This document shows positions 18,133 through 27,605 of a DNA stretch of 64,000 nt, in pieces. Position 1 is the first letter of the stretch, and every line of letters begins with the position of its first letter. Position numbers and translations under genes: made by a program. Source of the stretch: Galbibacter sp048266365. GTDB lineage: Bacteria > Bacteroidota > Bacteroidia > Flavobacteriales > Flavobacteriaceae. A model generated the notes under the pieces. The model did no database searches and was not told the DNA's origin. It was given only the letters and a program-made list of their open reading frames with translations. Where the stretch lies: positions 194,689 through 258,688 of the forward strand of contig NZ_JBLWZP010000005.1 of the NCBI RefSeq assembly GCF_048266365.1. The letters run 5' to 3'.

Positions 18133-18618
18133 ATGATGAAGATTTTTAAATCAATCCTATTGTTGGTAGTACTCGCAACTGTAAGTTCATGCGATGTAGA
18201 CGACGACAACACCAATTTCCATTATGAAACCCTGGAAATTTCAGTCGCAACGCTACCTGAGACATTTGAATACGGGGAAGTTTACACCATTGAATTCAAA
18301 TACTTAAAACCTACAGCCTGTCACTATTATGAAGGTTTTGATTTTCAAAAAACAGAAAAAACCGAGCGAGAAATTTATGCTATTGGAGCTGTTTTAGAAC
18401 AAGAAGATTGTCCGACTCTAACTGAAAACAACGTCGGAACTGCCTCATTTGATTTTGAGGTGCGCTACCACGACACCTATACGTTTAAATTTTATCAAGG
18501 CGATAATGAAGCGGGAGAAAAGCAGTATCTTACCATCGAAGTTCCAGTAGTAGTAGATTCTACAAGAACGACAACAATCAAAAAAGCCGAAACTATTAAA
18601 ACAAGCCAGTATTATTAG
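18133..18618 (+). CDS. small lipoprotein of unknown function
   Basis: A 161-residue protein with a lipoprotein signal (VSSC, Cys20) followed by an Asp-rich linker and a beta-rich domain containing two spaced cysteines. ATG at 18133 or the next codon at 18136 could start it. The family is not recognised. Its stop codon overlaps the GTG start of the sigma factor gene (TAGTG), so the two are translationally coupled; it may be an envelope sensor or a target of the sigma system. Confidence 0.75.
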   Translation: MMKIFKSILLLVVLATVSSCDVDDDNTNFHYETLEISVATLPETFEYGEVYTIEFKYLKPTACHYYEGFDFQKTEKTEREIYAIGAVLEQEDCPTLTENNVGTASFDFEVRYHDTYTFKFYQGDNEAGEKQYLTIEVPVVVDSTRTTTIKKAETIKTSQYY

Positions 18619-19160
18619 TGAGTTTAGAAGAACTCATAGCACAATGTAAGGCACAGGATAGAAAGGCACAAGAAAAATTATATAAGCTATTTAGCCGCAA
18701 ACTTTATAGCATTTGCCTTAAATATTCTCGTAATGCTACCGAGGCGGAAGATAATCTGCACGATAGCTTTATGACCATTTTTGAAAAAATAAACGGCTAT
18801 AGTTTTAAGGGATCCTTCGAAGGTTGGATCAAAAGAATTACCGTAAATACGGTATTACAAAAATACAGAAAACAAGGTGCTTTTGACGACCTTCCATACA
18901 ATCTGGAAGAGGACATCAATGTATCTACGGAGGATCAACAAGAGTACAGTCTGGAATATTTGCTGGGTATTATACAAAGTTTACCAGACAGATACAGACT
19001 GACCTTTAACCTCTATGTTCTTGATGGTTATTCGCATAAGGAAATTGCGGCCATGTTGGATATTAGTGAAGGGACCTCTAAATCGAATCTCGCTAGAGCC
19101 AAAATGGCTCTAAGAAACAAAATTGAAGGAAAGGAAAACAACAGGGTGCATACAATCTAG
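18618..19160 (+). CDS. ECF-type RNA polymerase sigma factor
   Basis: A 180-residue sigma-70 family protein with region 2 at about 20-85 (LYSICLKYSRNATEAEDNLH) and region 4 at about 115-170 (YSHKEIAAMLDISEGTSKSN helix-turn-helix). It starts with GTG at 18618, overlapping the previous stop; no closer in-frame ATG keeps region 2 intact. The next gene, 23 nt on, encodes a membrane protein with an anti-sigma-like N-terminus, the usual arrangement for ECF sigma factors. Confidence 0.9.
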   Translation: MSLEELIAQCKAQDRKAQEKLYKLFSRKLYSICLKYSRNATEAEDNLHDSFMTIFEKINGYSFKGSFEGWIKRITVNTVLQKYRKQGAFDDLPYNLEEDINVSTEDQQEYSLEYLLGIIQSLPDRYRLTFNLYVLDGYSHKEIAAMLDISEGTSKSNLARAKMALRNKIEGKENNRVHTI

Positions 19161-19183
19161 ATACCCACTATGTAGGTAGTAAA

Positions 19184-20701
19184 ATGGAGGAAAGAAAAAA
19201 TATAGAACGCTTTTTTCAGGAAAAGTTTAAAAACTTTGAGGAGACTCCCCCGGAACACATCTGGGAGAACATCGACCAGTCCTTAAGCAAAAAAGGCAAT
19301 AATAGAAGAGTGATTCCGCTATGGTGGAAGATCGCAGGGGCTGCTGCATTACTGGCAGGTATCCTATGGACTGGTAATTTTATGTTTAGCCCAGAACCCT
19401 CCAATAGCATCCAAGGTATTACAGGAACCAAAGCTACCGATAGCATCAATGTTGACACTGTGCCACAAGAATCTGTGGTTTCCACCGATAAAAACGAGAA
19501 TCCAGACACTACAACTCCATTAAGTACTAAAAACAATACAAATTCAAACCCTGAAAGTGATCCGCATCCAACACAAGCCAGCGATAATATACAAGTAGCA
19601 GCAAAGGAAAAAGGAAAAAGCCACAACACCAGAGGCGCCAACGATCAAGTTACTAAGAATAAGGATTTCGTTGAAATTGAAGCGCCCAAAAACGATGCCA
19701 TCGCTAAAGTTGAGCAAACGGATGTAGCTAAAGTAAAGAAGGACATTAGTATTCCTACAGCTAACGATCCGGCAACAACTAAAAACGGAATACCATTAGA
19801 TGATGCTATCGATAAACAACAAGCGCTAGCAGAAAACAATATACAGGCAAACGACACGCTTCAAGATAACTCGGGTAAACCGTCCTTGTTAGAGGCGATT
19901 GATGCTATGGAAAAAGAAAACCAAAAAGCATTAGCCTCTAATGACGATAGCCAAAAAAATCTACGTTGGTCAGTACAACCTAATGTGGCGCCGGTGTATT
20001 ATAACACTTTAAGCAAAGGGTCGCCATTAAGTCAGCAATTTGCAGAAAACTCAAAACAAGGTGATGTTACCATTAGTTTTGGGGTTAATATTGCCTATCA
20101 AATAAGCAAACGACTCAGTGTTCGCTCAGGTTTAAACACCGTGAATATGGGATACGCTACAGATGGTATAGAATTTGGACCTGCAATAAGCAGTACTCAG
20201 CAACATCAACTCAATGTACGATTCAATTCCAATTCCCCATCTGGAGTACAACAACAGCCCAATATCGCATTGTCTGATGGCAAAACACCACTATATAACC
20301 CGGATAGTGAACTACAAGCACGATCTGAGAAAACCTATCAAGGTAGTATCAATCAAAAATTAGGCTATTTAGAAGTGCCAGTAGAATTAAAATACCGATT
20401 GGTTGATAAAAAAATTGGTGTCAATATTATTGGAGGATTTAGCTCCTTATTCTTGACAGACAACAAAGTAACAATCAGCAGTGATAACCATTTGAAATCA
20501 GAAGTTGGAGAAGCCAGTAATTTAAACGACACGAGTTTCAGTACCAATATTGGGCTCGGATTGGATTACCAATTCTCAGATAAGTTACTTTTCAACATAG
20601 AACCAATGTTCAAATATCAAATGGGAACCTTCTCCTCTGATGATGGTGGATTTTCGCCATATATGCTAGGTGTTTATACGGGTTTAAGCTTTAGCTTCTA
20701 G
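19184..20701 (+). CDS. anti-sigma-like transmembrane protein with C-terminal beta-barrel
   Basis: A 505-residue protein. Residues 1-45 are charged and probably cytosolic, 46-66 form one transmembrane helix, about 70-260 are a Ser/Thr/Asn/Asp/Lys-rich linker, and about 265-505 look like an outer-membrane beta-barrel of the porin-family type ending in phenylalanine. The N-terminal segment resembles those of Bacteroidota proteins encoded after ECF sigma genes. It may hold the sigma factor inactive until an envelope signal arrives; this is inference. Confidence 0.7.
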   Translation: MEERKNIERFFQEKFKNFEETPPEHIWENIDQSLSKKGNNRRVIPLWWKIAGAAALLAGILWTGNFMFSPEPSNSIQGITGTKATDSINVDTVPQESVVSTDKNENPDTTTPLSTKNNTNSNPESDPHPTQASDNIQVAAKEKGKSHNTRGANDQVTKNKDFVEIEAPKNDAIAKVEQTDVAKVKKDISIPTANDPATTKNGIPLDDAIDKQQALAENNIQANDTLQDNSGKPSLLEAIDAMEKENQKALASNDDSQKNLRWSVQPNVAPVYYNTLSKGSPLSQQFAENSKQGDVTISFGVNIAYQISKRLSVRSGLNTVNMGYATDGIEFGPAISSTQQHQLNVRFNSNSPSGVQQQPNIALSDGKTPLYNPDSELQARSEKTYQGSINQKLGYLEVPVELKYRLVDKKIGVNIIGGFSSLFLTDNKVTISSDNHLKSEVGEASNLNDTSFSTNIGLGLDYQFSDKLLFNIEPMFKYQMGTFSSDDGGFSPYMLGVYTGLSFSF

Positions 20702-20713
20702 AAATCCAATCAA

Positions 20714-21457
20714 TTAACTTTGGTACTTTTTTAAAACCAACAGAATCTGTTCCCTGGTGCTTTGCCTTAAAGACTCTGTTTGTTTCACATCCAGGCCTTG
20801 GGTTTGGATAAAAGGCAATACCACAGCCCTCATTTTCCCGGGGCATCCACTGAAGTTATATGAAAAGCGCTTTTTATTGTCCAAAAAGGCTATGGGAACT
20901 ATGGGTATTTGATGCGCCAATGCCAGTTTGAATGCACCGTCTTTAAAAGTATCCAGTAGAATAGCATTATCATCCGGAACTCCACCTTCCGGAAAAATAC
21001 AAATACTCAAGCCCTGGCCTAGTCTTCGCTGTGCTCTTTTGTATACCAAAGTTCTACTCTGAGCAGAACTTCTGTCCACAAGAATGCAGACCCTCTTATA
21101 GAAAAATCCAAAAAGAGGAATTTTAGCCAATTCTTGCTTGCCTACAAAAACGAATGGATTTTTGGACACCTTCAACATCATCATGATGTCCATCATAGAG
21201 GTGTGATTCCCAACAAGCATATAGCTCTTACCCTTCTCCAAGGATTCTTGGTGTTGCACTTTAGGTCTATAAAACATACCGTACAGTATAATGTTAGCCC
21301 ATATGTTTCTTGCAACCCAGAAAAACTGCGGATAGAAACGCTCGCTAGAGGTAAATAAAAGAAGTATTGGGAATAATATAATGATCGGTATACCCACCAA
21401 TATATAAAACCATATCCTATACAATAACTGTAAAGTAGCGAACAGAAATTTAATCAT
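20714..21457 (-). CDS. plsC: 1-acyl-sn-glycerol-3-phosphate acyltransferase
   Basis: A 247-residue membrane enzyme that adds the second acyl chain to make phosphatidate. The acyltransferase motifs are clear: H85-TSMM-D90 (HX4D) and FPEG at 155-158. One or two hydrophobic segments occupy residues 5-37. It converges with the beta-barrel gene, leaving only 12 nt between stop codons. Confidence 0.9.
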   Translation of the reverse strand: MIKFLFATLQLLYRIWFYILVGIPIIILFPILLLFTSSERFYPQFFWVARNIWANIILYGMFYRPKVQHQESLEKGKSYMLVGNHTSMMDIMMMLKVSKNPFVFVGKQELAKIPLFGFFYKRVCILVDRSSAQSRTLVYKRAQRRLGQGLSICIFPEGGVPDDNAILLDTFKDGAFKLALAHQIPIVPIAFLDNKKRFSYNFSGCPGKMRAVVLPFIQTQGLDVKQTESLRQSTREQILLVLKKYQS

Positions 21458-21473
21458 GCTCCAAAAGTAAACA

Positions 21474-21509
21474 TTTGTTATTTACTTTTTACAAAACATC
21501 CTACCTTTG
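21474..21509 (+). promoter_or_regulatory. trpS promoter
   Basis: TTTG at 21474-21477 and TACCTTTG at 21502-21509, spaced 24 nt. The predicted leader is about 105 nt, with GCATTTAC repeated directly at 21591-21598 and 21612-21619 just before the start codon. Confidence 0.5.
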
Positions 21510-21622
21510 TAGGGTGATTAAACAGGGAGCTATAGTTCGTACAATCGTTTGAATTACAAAGCGAGTTGTAGACCCAAAACTGTTATTATCGCATTTACGA
21601 TTTTTATAAAAGCATTTACATA

Positions 21623-22591
21623 ATGGCAAGAATACTTACTGGAATACAAAGTACTGGTACGCCCCATTTAGGAAATCTACTTGGTGCAATCATACCTGCA
21701 ATAGAACTAGCACAACAAGCGCAGAACGATTCTTTTCTATTTATAGCAGACATGCATTCCTTGACTCAGATTAAAGACGCAGCAACTCTAAAGGCAAACA
21801 CCTATGGTGTGGCAGCAGCTTGGTTGGCCTGTGGGTTAGATATTGAAAAAGTGGTCTTCTACAGACAAAGTGATGTTCCACAGACTACTGAGCTCACCTG
21901 GTATTTAAGTTGTTATTTTCCGTTCCAACGGCTCACCTTGGCGCATTCATTTAAGGACAAAGCTGATCGTTTGGAAGATGTGAATGCTGGTTTATTTACC
22001 TACCCCATGCTTATGGCAGCCGACATTTTGCTTTATGACGCAGAAATCGTTCCAGTGGGTAAGGATCAAATGCAACATATTGAAATTACCCGAGATGTAG
22101 CCTCTAGAATCAATACGCAACTAGGGGAAATCTTTGTGATTCCTGAGGGAAATGTACAGGAAGAGACACAATATATTCCAGGTACTGATGGACACAAGAT
22201 GAGTAAGTCTAGAAATAATACCATCAACATTTTCTTAGCAGACAAAGCTTTACGCAAACAAGTCATGAGCATAGAAACCGATAGCACCCCATTAGAAGAA
22301 CCAAAGGATCCGGATAATTGTAATGTATTCGGCATATATAAGCTATTGGCTACCACGGAGCAATGCCAACAATTACGTGAAAAATACTTGGCCGGAGGTT
22401 TTGGTTATGGACATGCCAAGCAGGAGTTGTACGAACTCATCATTGATAAGTTTAAAACTCCAAGAGAAAAATTTAATTACTACATGAACAACTTGGAAGA
22501 AATCGACGATGCGTTAGCCATTGGTGCTGAAAAAGCAAAATTGGTTGCCGACCAGGTTTTGACTCGAGTTCGATCTCATATTGGCTACTAG
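21623..22591 (+). CDS. trpS: tryptophanyl-tRNA synthetase
   Basis: A 322-residue class I aminoacyl-tRNA synthetase. The HIGH-like motif is PHLGN at residues 14-18 and KMSKS is at 192-196. The length matches bacterial TrpS. It charges tRNA-Trp in the cytosol. It is preceded by its own promoter and not closely linked to other genes. Confidence 0.97.
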   Translation: MARILTGIQSTGTPHLGNLLGAIIPAIELAQQAQNDSFLFIADMHSLTQIKDAATLKANTYGVAAAWLACGLDIEKVVFYRQSDVPQTTELTWYLSCYFPFQRLTLAHSFKDKADRLEDVNAGLFTYPMLMAADILLYDAEIVPVGKDQMQHIEITRDVASRINTQLGEIFVIPEGNVQEETQYIPGTDGHKMSKSRNNTINIFLADKALRKQVMSIETDSTPLEEPKDPDNCNVFGIYKLLATTEQCQQLREKYLAGGFGYGHAKQELYELIIDKFKTPREKFNYYMNNLEEIDDALAIGAEKAKLVADQVLTRVRSHIGY

Positions 22592-22812
22592 GTATTTCAA
22601 AATACTTATCAACCAATAAGTTGTCCATTTATTTAAATTAAAAACTTGCTAAAAACCTGGCTCATAGCGCATTATTTATAGCGATATTAAATAGTGCCCT
22701 AACCTTATGAACTTGAAGTAACTAGGGAAATTGCAAGAAAAAAAATAAGAGTTGTTAATAAATTTAGGGTAGTATCTATCCAAAACATCCAATTTTTTTA
22801 CATCTTTGTGTT

Positions 22813-23760
22813 ATGCGAATTGAAAATTACATCAGCGATTTATTATACAGATACCAGTGTGTTATAGTACCTGGTTTTGGAGCTTTCTTAACCCAATACC
22901 AAAATGCCAAGGTCCACGGAACAACCAATGCATTCTATCCACCTTCAAAATCTGTTTCATTTAATGAGCAATTACAATCTAATGATGGCCTTTTAACGAA
23001 CTATTTGGCTGATGTTTTAAAAATCTCCTACGAAGAAGCTTCTAAAAAATTGAATACGGCAGTAAACAATTGGAAAGCTGCACTTCAAAATGAAGAAAAA
23101 ATCGAACTCAACGGAATTGGAAACTTGTGGCTCAATGAGGAAGGAAAATTATTATTCCAACCTTCATACCACATCAATTACCTAACAGATTCATTTGGTC
23201 TTTCATCCTTTGTTTCTCCAGCAATTAGCCGAGAAGAAATGAAGAAAGAGATTGTGGAATTAGAAGAAAAAGTTCCAATCGCATTCACTCCCGAAAGAAG
23301 AAAAAGTCCTTCGTATTTAAAATATGCGGCCGTAGCACTATTAGCCCTATCCGTAGGGACAGTGGGTTACCGCTATATGAATCAACAAGGTCTAGAGAAC
23401 ATGCAAATGCTGCAAACCCAGGCACAACAGCAGGTTGAAAAAAACATCCAACAGGCCACCTTTTTTGACTCAAGTCCACTCGAAATGCCGTCAGTTACAT
23501 TGACGGTGAAAAAAGAACCACTGAAGTACCACATTATCGCAGGTGCTTTTAGAGTTGAGGAAAATGCGGATAAAAAAGTCGCACAACTTCAAGATCAAGG
23601 TTATAAAGCATCCCGTATTGGTAAAAACAAATATGGTCTTCACCAAGTTACTTACGCTAGCTTCTCTACCGTTCCGGAAGCATTGGAATATTTGAGAACT
23701 ATTAAACGTACTGTAGCTTCTGAAGCTTGGTTGTTAGTGGATGAGTTAGAGCAAAACTAG
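22813..23760 (+). CDS. HU-CCDC81 and SPOR domain membrane protein
   Basis: A 315-residue protein with an N-terminal HU-like (HU-CCDC81) domain at about 1-125, one transmembrane helix at about 170-187, a Gln-rich linker and a C-terminal SPOR domain at about 238-312. This architecture is common in Bacteroidota. SPOR domains bind denuded glycan strands at division sites, so the protein probably links the cytosol or nucleoid side to septal peptidoglycan. The exact role is not known to me. Confidence 0.82.
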   Translation: MRIENYISDLLYRYQCVIVPGFGAFLTQYQNAKVHGTTNAFYPPSKSVSFNEQLQSNDGLLTNYLADVLKISYEEASKKLNTAVNNWKAALQNEEKIELNGIGNLWLNEEGKLLFQPSYHINYLTDSFGLSSFVSPAISREEMKKEIVELEEKVPIAFTPERRKSPSYLKYAAVALLALSVGTVGYRYMNQQGLENMQMLQTQAQQQVEKNIQQATFFDSSPLEMPSVTLTVKKEPLKYHIIAGAFRVEENADKKVAQLQDQGYKASRIGKNKYGLHQVTYASFSTVPEALEYLRTIKRTVASEAWLLVDELEQN

Positions 23761-23892
23761 TTCTAGAAAAAATCACCAAAAGCATTTAAGTGTATTAACC
23801 CTTTCCTCTTCTAGGATATAGGCCATTTCTATGATTCCCATATTTTTAAATTTATGGCACTTCTCTCCAAGTCTATATCTTAAAATATTCTG

Positions 23893-23900
23893 TATATTTG
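23893..23900 (+). promoter_or_regulatory. -7 element for the secreted esterase
   Basis: TATATTTG, a full TAnnTTTG match, 22 nt before the ATG at 23923. No TTG at the -33 position. Confidence 0.5.
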
Positions 23901-23922
23901 TGTACAACCAATTTAACTATTC

Positions 23923-24945
23923 ATGAAAAACATTTTTTATCTTCTCTTATTCTGTCTACCTCTAATTTCCAACGGACAAAACAATATTCCTGATAACTAC
24001 ACCCTACATTCTGACGTTTTATGGGCATCGCCAAAAGGTTACGACCTCAGCATGGATATCTATTCTCCAACCAATGCACATCAAAGCTATCCTGTCCTGA
24101 TTATTTATCACGGTGGCGGTTGGCTTATCAACGATAAATCCATTATGGATCAGATGGCTCAATACATTGCTTCGAATTCTAACTATGTAGTTTGTAATGT
24201 TGATTATCGCCTTTTAACGGCCAATGACAACACCACGAACATGAATGAGATTATTGAAGACGCTATGGGCGCAGTGTTATGGGTAAAGGAACATATTTCT
24301 GAGTATAAAGGTAATCCAGATAAAATAGCTGTTACCGGAGATAGTGCCGGAGGACAACTTGCTGCCATGGTGGTCAATGCCGGACAAACACTCTCAGCAC
24401 AAGGCCTTAGTGGGAAACCCATTGGTTTCACCCCTACATTTATGCCAGAAAACAAAAACATTGAGCAATTGATCACTAGCAAAGCTTTGGACATACAGGC
24501 CGCTATTTTAAGTTATCCGGCAGTTGATATTTATGCCTCTGCCGTAGCTGGTTTCGAGAAAGAAGCTAACTTTTTTTGGCAAATGGGTGGCGCAAAAGCA
24601 CGTTCGTTATTTGGCGGTGAAATAAGCCCAAGCTCAAACCCAGAATACTATAAACTGTCCTCTCCTATTTATACCGTACCAAAAGCGAGTGACAGAAAAC
24701 TTCCACCACAATTTGTTCATGTGGGGACTGAGGATAAAACAACAACACCTACCTCAATAAAGACTTATGTTGATTCTTTAAAGCAAAATGGCCAATACGT
24801 GGAATACTGGGAGTATCAGGGAAGAAATCATGCATACTTAGATTCCGGAAGCAATGCGTTTTTGGGCAATACATTTGAGAAGGATGCGATTACGCCTATC
24901 AAAAAGATTATAGCCTTTTTGGATAGTGTATTCTATGATAAATAA
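23923..24945 (+). CDS. secreted alpha/beta hydrolase (carboxylesterase-like)
   Basis: A 340-residue protein with an N-terminal signal peptide (cleavage around residue 19). The oxyanion motif HGGGW is at 63-67 and the nucleophile elbow GDSAGG has Ser141; a late Asp and HAY segment can complete the triad. These features place it in the hormone-sensitive-lipase-like / BD-FAE esterase group. It is probably periplasmic or exported. The substrate is unknown. A second protein of this type is at 45638-46465. Confidence 0.85.
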   Translation: MKNIFYLLLFCLPLISNGQNNIPDNYTLHSDVLWASPKGYDLSMDIYSPTNAHQSYPVLIIYHGGGWLINDKSIMDQMAQYIASNSNYVVCNVDYRLLTANDNTTNMNEIIEDAMGAVLWVKEHISEYKGNPDKIAVTGDSAGGQLAAMVVNAGQTLSAQGLSGKPIGFTPTFMPENKNIEQLITSKALDIQAAILSYPAVDIYASAVAGFEKEANFFWQMGGAKARSLFGGEISPSSNPEYYKLSSPIYTVPKASDRKLPPQFVHVGTEDKTTTPTSIKTYVDSLKQNGQYVEYWEYQGRNHAYLDSGSNAFLGNTFEKDAITPIKKIIAFLDSVFYDK

Positions 24946-25001
24946 TCAAAGAATCATCCAATTTTATTGGTTAAATTTTATATAATTCAAAGAAATGCAG
25001 A

Positions 25002-25009
25002 TATCTTTG
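25002..25009 (+). promoter_or_regulatory. -7 element for the acyl-CoA thioesterase
   Basis: TATCTTTG, a full TAnnTTTG match, 19 nt before the ATG at 25029. Confidence 0.5.
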
Positions 25010-25028
25010 CACGAAATATAAATCAAAC

Positions 25029-25547
25029 ATGCAAGCGAAGACACCTAAAGAATCTCGAACCATTATGACGGATTTAGTTTTACCTAGTGAAACAAATCCA
25101 CTAAACAACCTTTTTGGTGGAGAACTCTTGGCCCGAATGGATCGTGCAGCTAGCATATCCGCTCGAAGACACTCCAGAAGAGTTACAGTAACAGCCTCCG
25201 TGAACCACGTGGCCTTTAACCGAGCCATTCCTTTAGGTAGTGTAGTCACCGTTGAAGCATGTGTCTCCAGGGCCTTTAAAAGCTCTATGGAAATTTATAT
25301 CGATGTTTGGATTGAGGATAGAGAAAACGGACATAAGTCCAAAGCAAATGAAGCTATATACACCTTTGTCGCTGTTGATGACACTGGCAAGCCAGTAACT
25401 GTTCCGGCAATTATTCCTGAAACAGATCTGGAAAAAGAACGCTTTGAAGCAGCACTAAGAAGAAAACAACTCAGTCTTGTACTAGCTGGTAAAATGAAAG
25501 CAAAAGACGCTACAGAACTCAAAGCACTTTTCATAAACGCAAATTAA
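25029..25547 (+). CDS. acyl-CoA thioesterase (hotdog fold)
   Basis: A 172-residue single hotdog domain of the YkhA/VdlD long-chain acyl-CoA hydrolase type. The LNNLFGGELLARMD segment (around residues 25-38) holds the conserved Asn and Asp of the active site, and VNHVAF follows. It hydrolyses acyl-CoA to free acid and CoA in the cytosol. It converges with the EnvC-like gene with only 12 nt between the stops. Confidence 0.88.
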   Translation: MQAKTPKESRTIMTDLVLPSETNPLNNLFGGELLARMDRAASISARRHSRRVTVTASVNHVAFNRAIPLGSVVTVEACVSRAFKSSMEIYIDVWIEDRENGHKSKANEAIYTFVAVDDTGKPVTVPAIIPETDLEKERFEAALRRKQLSLVLAGKMKAKDATELKALFINAN

Positions 25548-25559
25548 TCTAACGCTTGA

Positions 25560-26810
25560 TTACATTCTGTAGATCCAATTGGCAGGATTGTCTGTTTTGG
25601 TGTTGTTGTATATCATGAACTTCAATACAGTCTCATTGGAACTAGGGCTGGTAAATACCTCTCCTAGTTCTTGTTTCGTGGTGACATTATCTCCTTCACT
25701 CACATAAACTTTACTAAGATTATTATACACCGAAATGTAGTTACCATGCTGAACAAGCACGGCTTTATTTCCTCCTTTAATGGCTTGTACAGCGATAACT
25801 TTCCCCTTGTAAATCGCACGCGCCTTAGAACCGGACTCAGTTGCAATACGCACACCGTTACTTTGAATGGTCACTGACCTCACAATAGGGTGTGGTTGTT
25901 TCCCATACCGCATCTTAATGATCCCTTTTTCTACCGGCCAGGGTAGTTTCCCTTTATTAGATTTAAAGTCTGCATCTATTAATTTGGCTTCAGCAGTTAA
26001 GGCAAAATTTGAAGACTTAGAAGCTGCTTCTCTCTTTTCAACGGTAGTTTCTTTATTACTAGCATTGGCCTTTGCAATAGCCTCACGAATCAATTTATCG
26101 ATCTGTCGATCAATGGCGTCAGATTCTCTTTGACGATCTCTAATCTGAGTAGCATATTCACTTTCCTTGGCCTTGATACTAGAGATCAATCCTTTCTGGG
26201 TGTTCAATTCACGTTGCAGCGATTCTTGCTCTTTTCTGTTTTCTACAATTAGGGACTCTTTCTCTTCTCTTTGTACCACCAAACCTTGATTGAGCTCCTG
26301 CAACTCTGTCGTCTTACTCTGAATTTGGCTAGCCTGATCCTTTCTGAATTTGGTATATTGCTTCATGTATTGAATCCGTTTATAGGCCTGCAAGAAGTCC
26401 TCAGAAGATAGTAGAAACATAATACGGCTTTGTTGGGATTTGCTTCGGTAGGATTTTTTGATCATTTCCGCATAATCTGCCTTGAGTTCCTTTAAGTCAT
26501 CTCTAAGTTTAGAGATCTTATTGATATTATTGTTTATTTGACGGCTCAACAGATTGGTTTGGTCGTTGGTAACTTTAATCAGTTCTTTACGCATACGTAT
26601 TTTGCGATCCAAGTCCTCCACATCTTCCAATACGGTGGTTTTTTCTTTCTTCTTCTGGGAAAGCAATCTGTTAAATCTGGAAATCTCGTCTTGTAGTCGT
26701 TCTTTTCGAGCTTCTAATTCTAATTGTTCCTCAGATTGACCAAATGTACATGGAGCACTAAATAAGCTCAGTAAAACGACTCCTATGATTAAATAAACCT
26801 GTTTACTCAT
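25560..26810 (-). CDS. EnvC-like murein hydrolase activator
   Basis: A 416-residue periplasmic protein with a signal peptide (about 1-25), a long coiled coil (about 26-250) and a C-terminal LytM/M23 domain. The LytM metal-binding residues are lost: the usual HxxxD position reads as an SNGVRI stretch and the HxH position as LKFMIYNN. As in EnvC, such domains activate cell-wall amidases rather than cut peptidoglycan. Its start overlaps the end of the DUF4292 gene by 4 nt. Confidence 0.87.
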   Translation of the reverse strand: MSKQVYLIIGVVLLSLFSAPCTFGQSEEQLELEARKERLQDEISRFNRLLSQKKKEKTTVLEDVEDLDRKIRMRKELIKVTNDQTNLLSRQINNNINKISKLRDDLKELKADYAEMIKKSYRSKSQQSRIMFLLSSEDFLQAYKRIQYMKQYTKFRKDQASQIQSKTTELQELNQGLVVQREEKESLIVENRKEQESLQRELNTQKGLISSIKAKESEYATQIRDRQRESDAIDRQIDKLIREAIAKANASNKETTVEKREAASKSSNFALTAEAKLIDADFKSNKGKLPWPVEKGIIKMRYGKQPHPIVRSVTIQSNGVRIATESGSKARAIYKGKVIAVQAIKGGNKAVLVQHGNYISVYNNLSKVYVSEGDNVTTKQELGEVFTSPSSNETVLKFMIYNNTKTDNPANWIYRM

Positions 26811-27595
26811 ATGGCTTCAAGTTCAACGGGTTTAAATCCGCTTGGAATACTGAATGGAAAATTGAGCGCTTTGTCAAAGACCACATTATTGTATTCAATG
26901 TCGATTTGATTCATATGTTTCTTATCCGTGGTCTTAATCTCAATCTGATTCGGCAATATCTTTCCAGATACCTTTTGATAATTTTTATACATAATACTCA
27001 ACATCCTCAGTGCCGAAGGCTGAGAAATTTGTTGAAGTGTCATTTTAAAATTAGAAGGCTCTAATAAAAACAATGTCTTATAAATATCCGATTGTCTGAT
27101 AGGCTTAAGCTGATATTGATCACTTACAGTGGCAGCGTAGTACTTCTGATCTCTAAGGTCTATGATAGCCTGGCCTAGCAGTAAATTTTGAACCATCTGA
27201 AAATTGAGTTTTGTTCCAAGTAATTCTTCAAGGTAAGAATAATCACCATCAAAATAAGTGTTGTCCAATTTATTATAAAATTGAACCCGGTCAGGTGTGA
27301 TCATAATTTTAATCACGGAAAGCGGTGCACTCAACCAAATGACTTCATCCTTTTTCATTCGCAAGCTAACAGTTACACCCTGGGAGCTTTCGCCATCTGA
27401 ATAATTAATCTTTACTCTTCCGGACATGGTTTTAAATTCCAAATCGTTATCGTAGTGATTATCGATAATGCGCTGAGATCGTAAATCACTTTTAACTTCG
27501 CCACCTACCAGTACATTTTTAGATTTACAAGCTGAATTTACCAGAATGAGCACCACGACTCCAGTGTAACCTAATACTTTCAAAAATTTCTTCAT
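26807..27595 (-). CDS. DUF4292 lipoprotein
   Basis: A 262-residue lipoprotein with lipobox NSAC (Cys23) and a beta-rich body typical of DUF4292, a LolA/LolB-like-sized family of Bacteroidota. It is encoded between the TPR protein and the EnvC-like activator, an order that recurs in flavobacteria. It is probably in the periplasm or outer membrane; no direct function is known to me. Confidence 0.8.
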   Translation of the reverse strand: MKKFLKVLGYTGVVVLILVNSACKSKNVLVGGEVKSDLRSQRIIDNHYDNDLEFKTMSGRVKINYSDGESSQGVTVSLRMKKDEVIWLSAPLSVIKIMITPDRVQFYNKLDNTYFDGDYSYLEELLGTKLNFQMVQNLLLGQAIIDLRDQKYYAATVSDQYQLKPIRQSDIYKTLFLLEPSNFKMTLQQISQPSALRMLSIMYKNYQKVSGKILPNQIEIKTTDKKHMNQIDIEYNNVVFDKALNFPFSIPSGFKPVELEAI

Positions 27596-27605
27596 GTTCG
27601 CGCTG

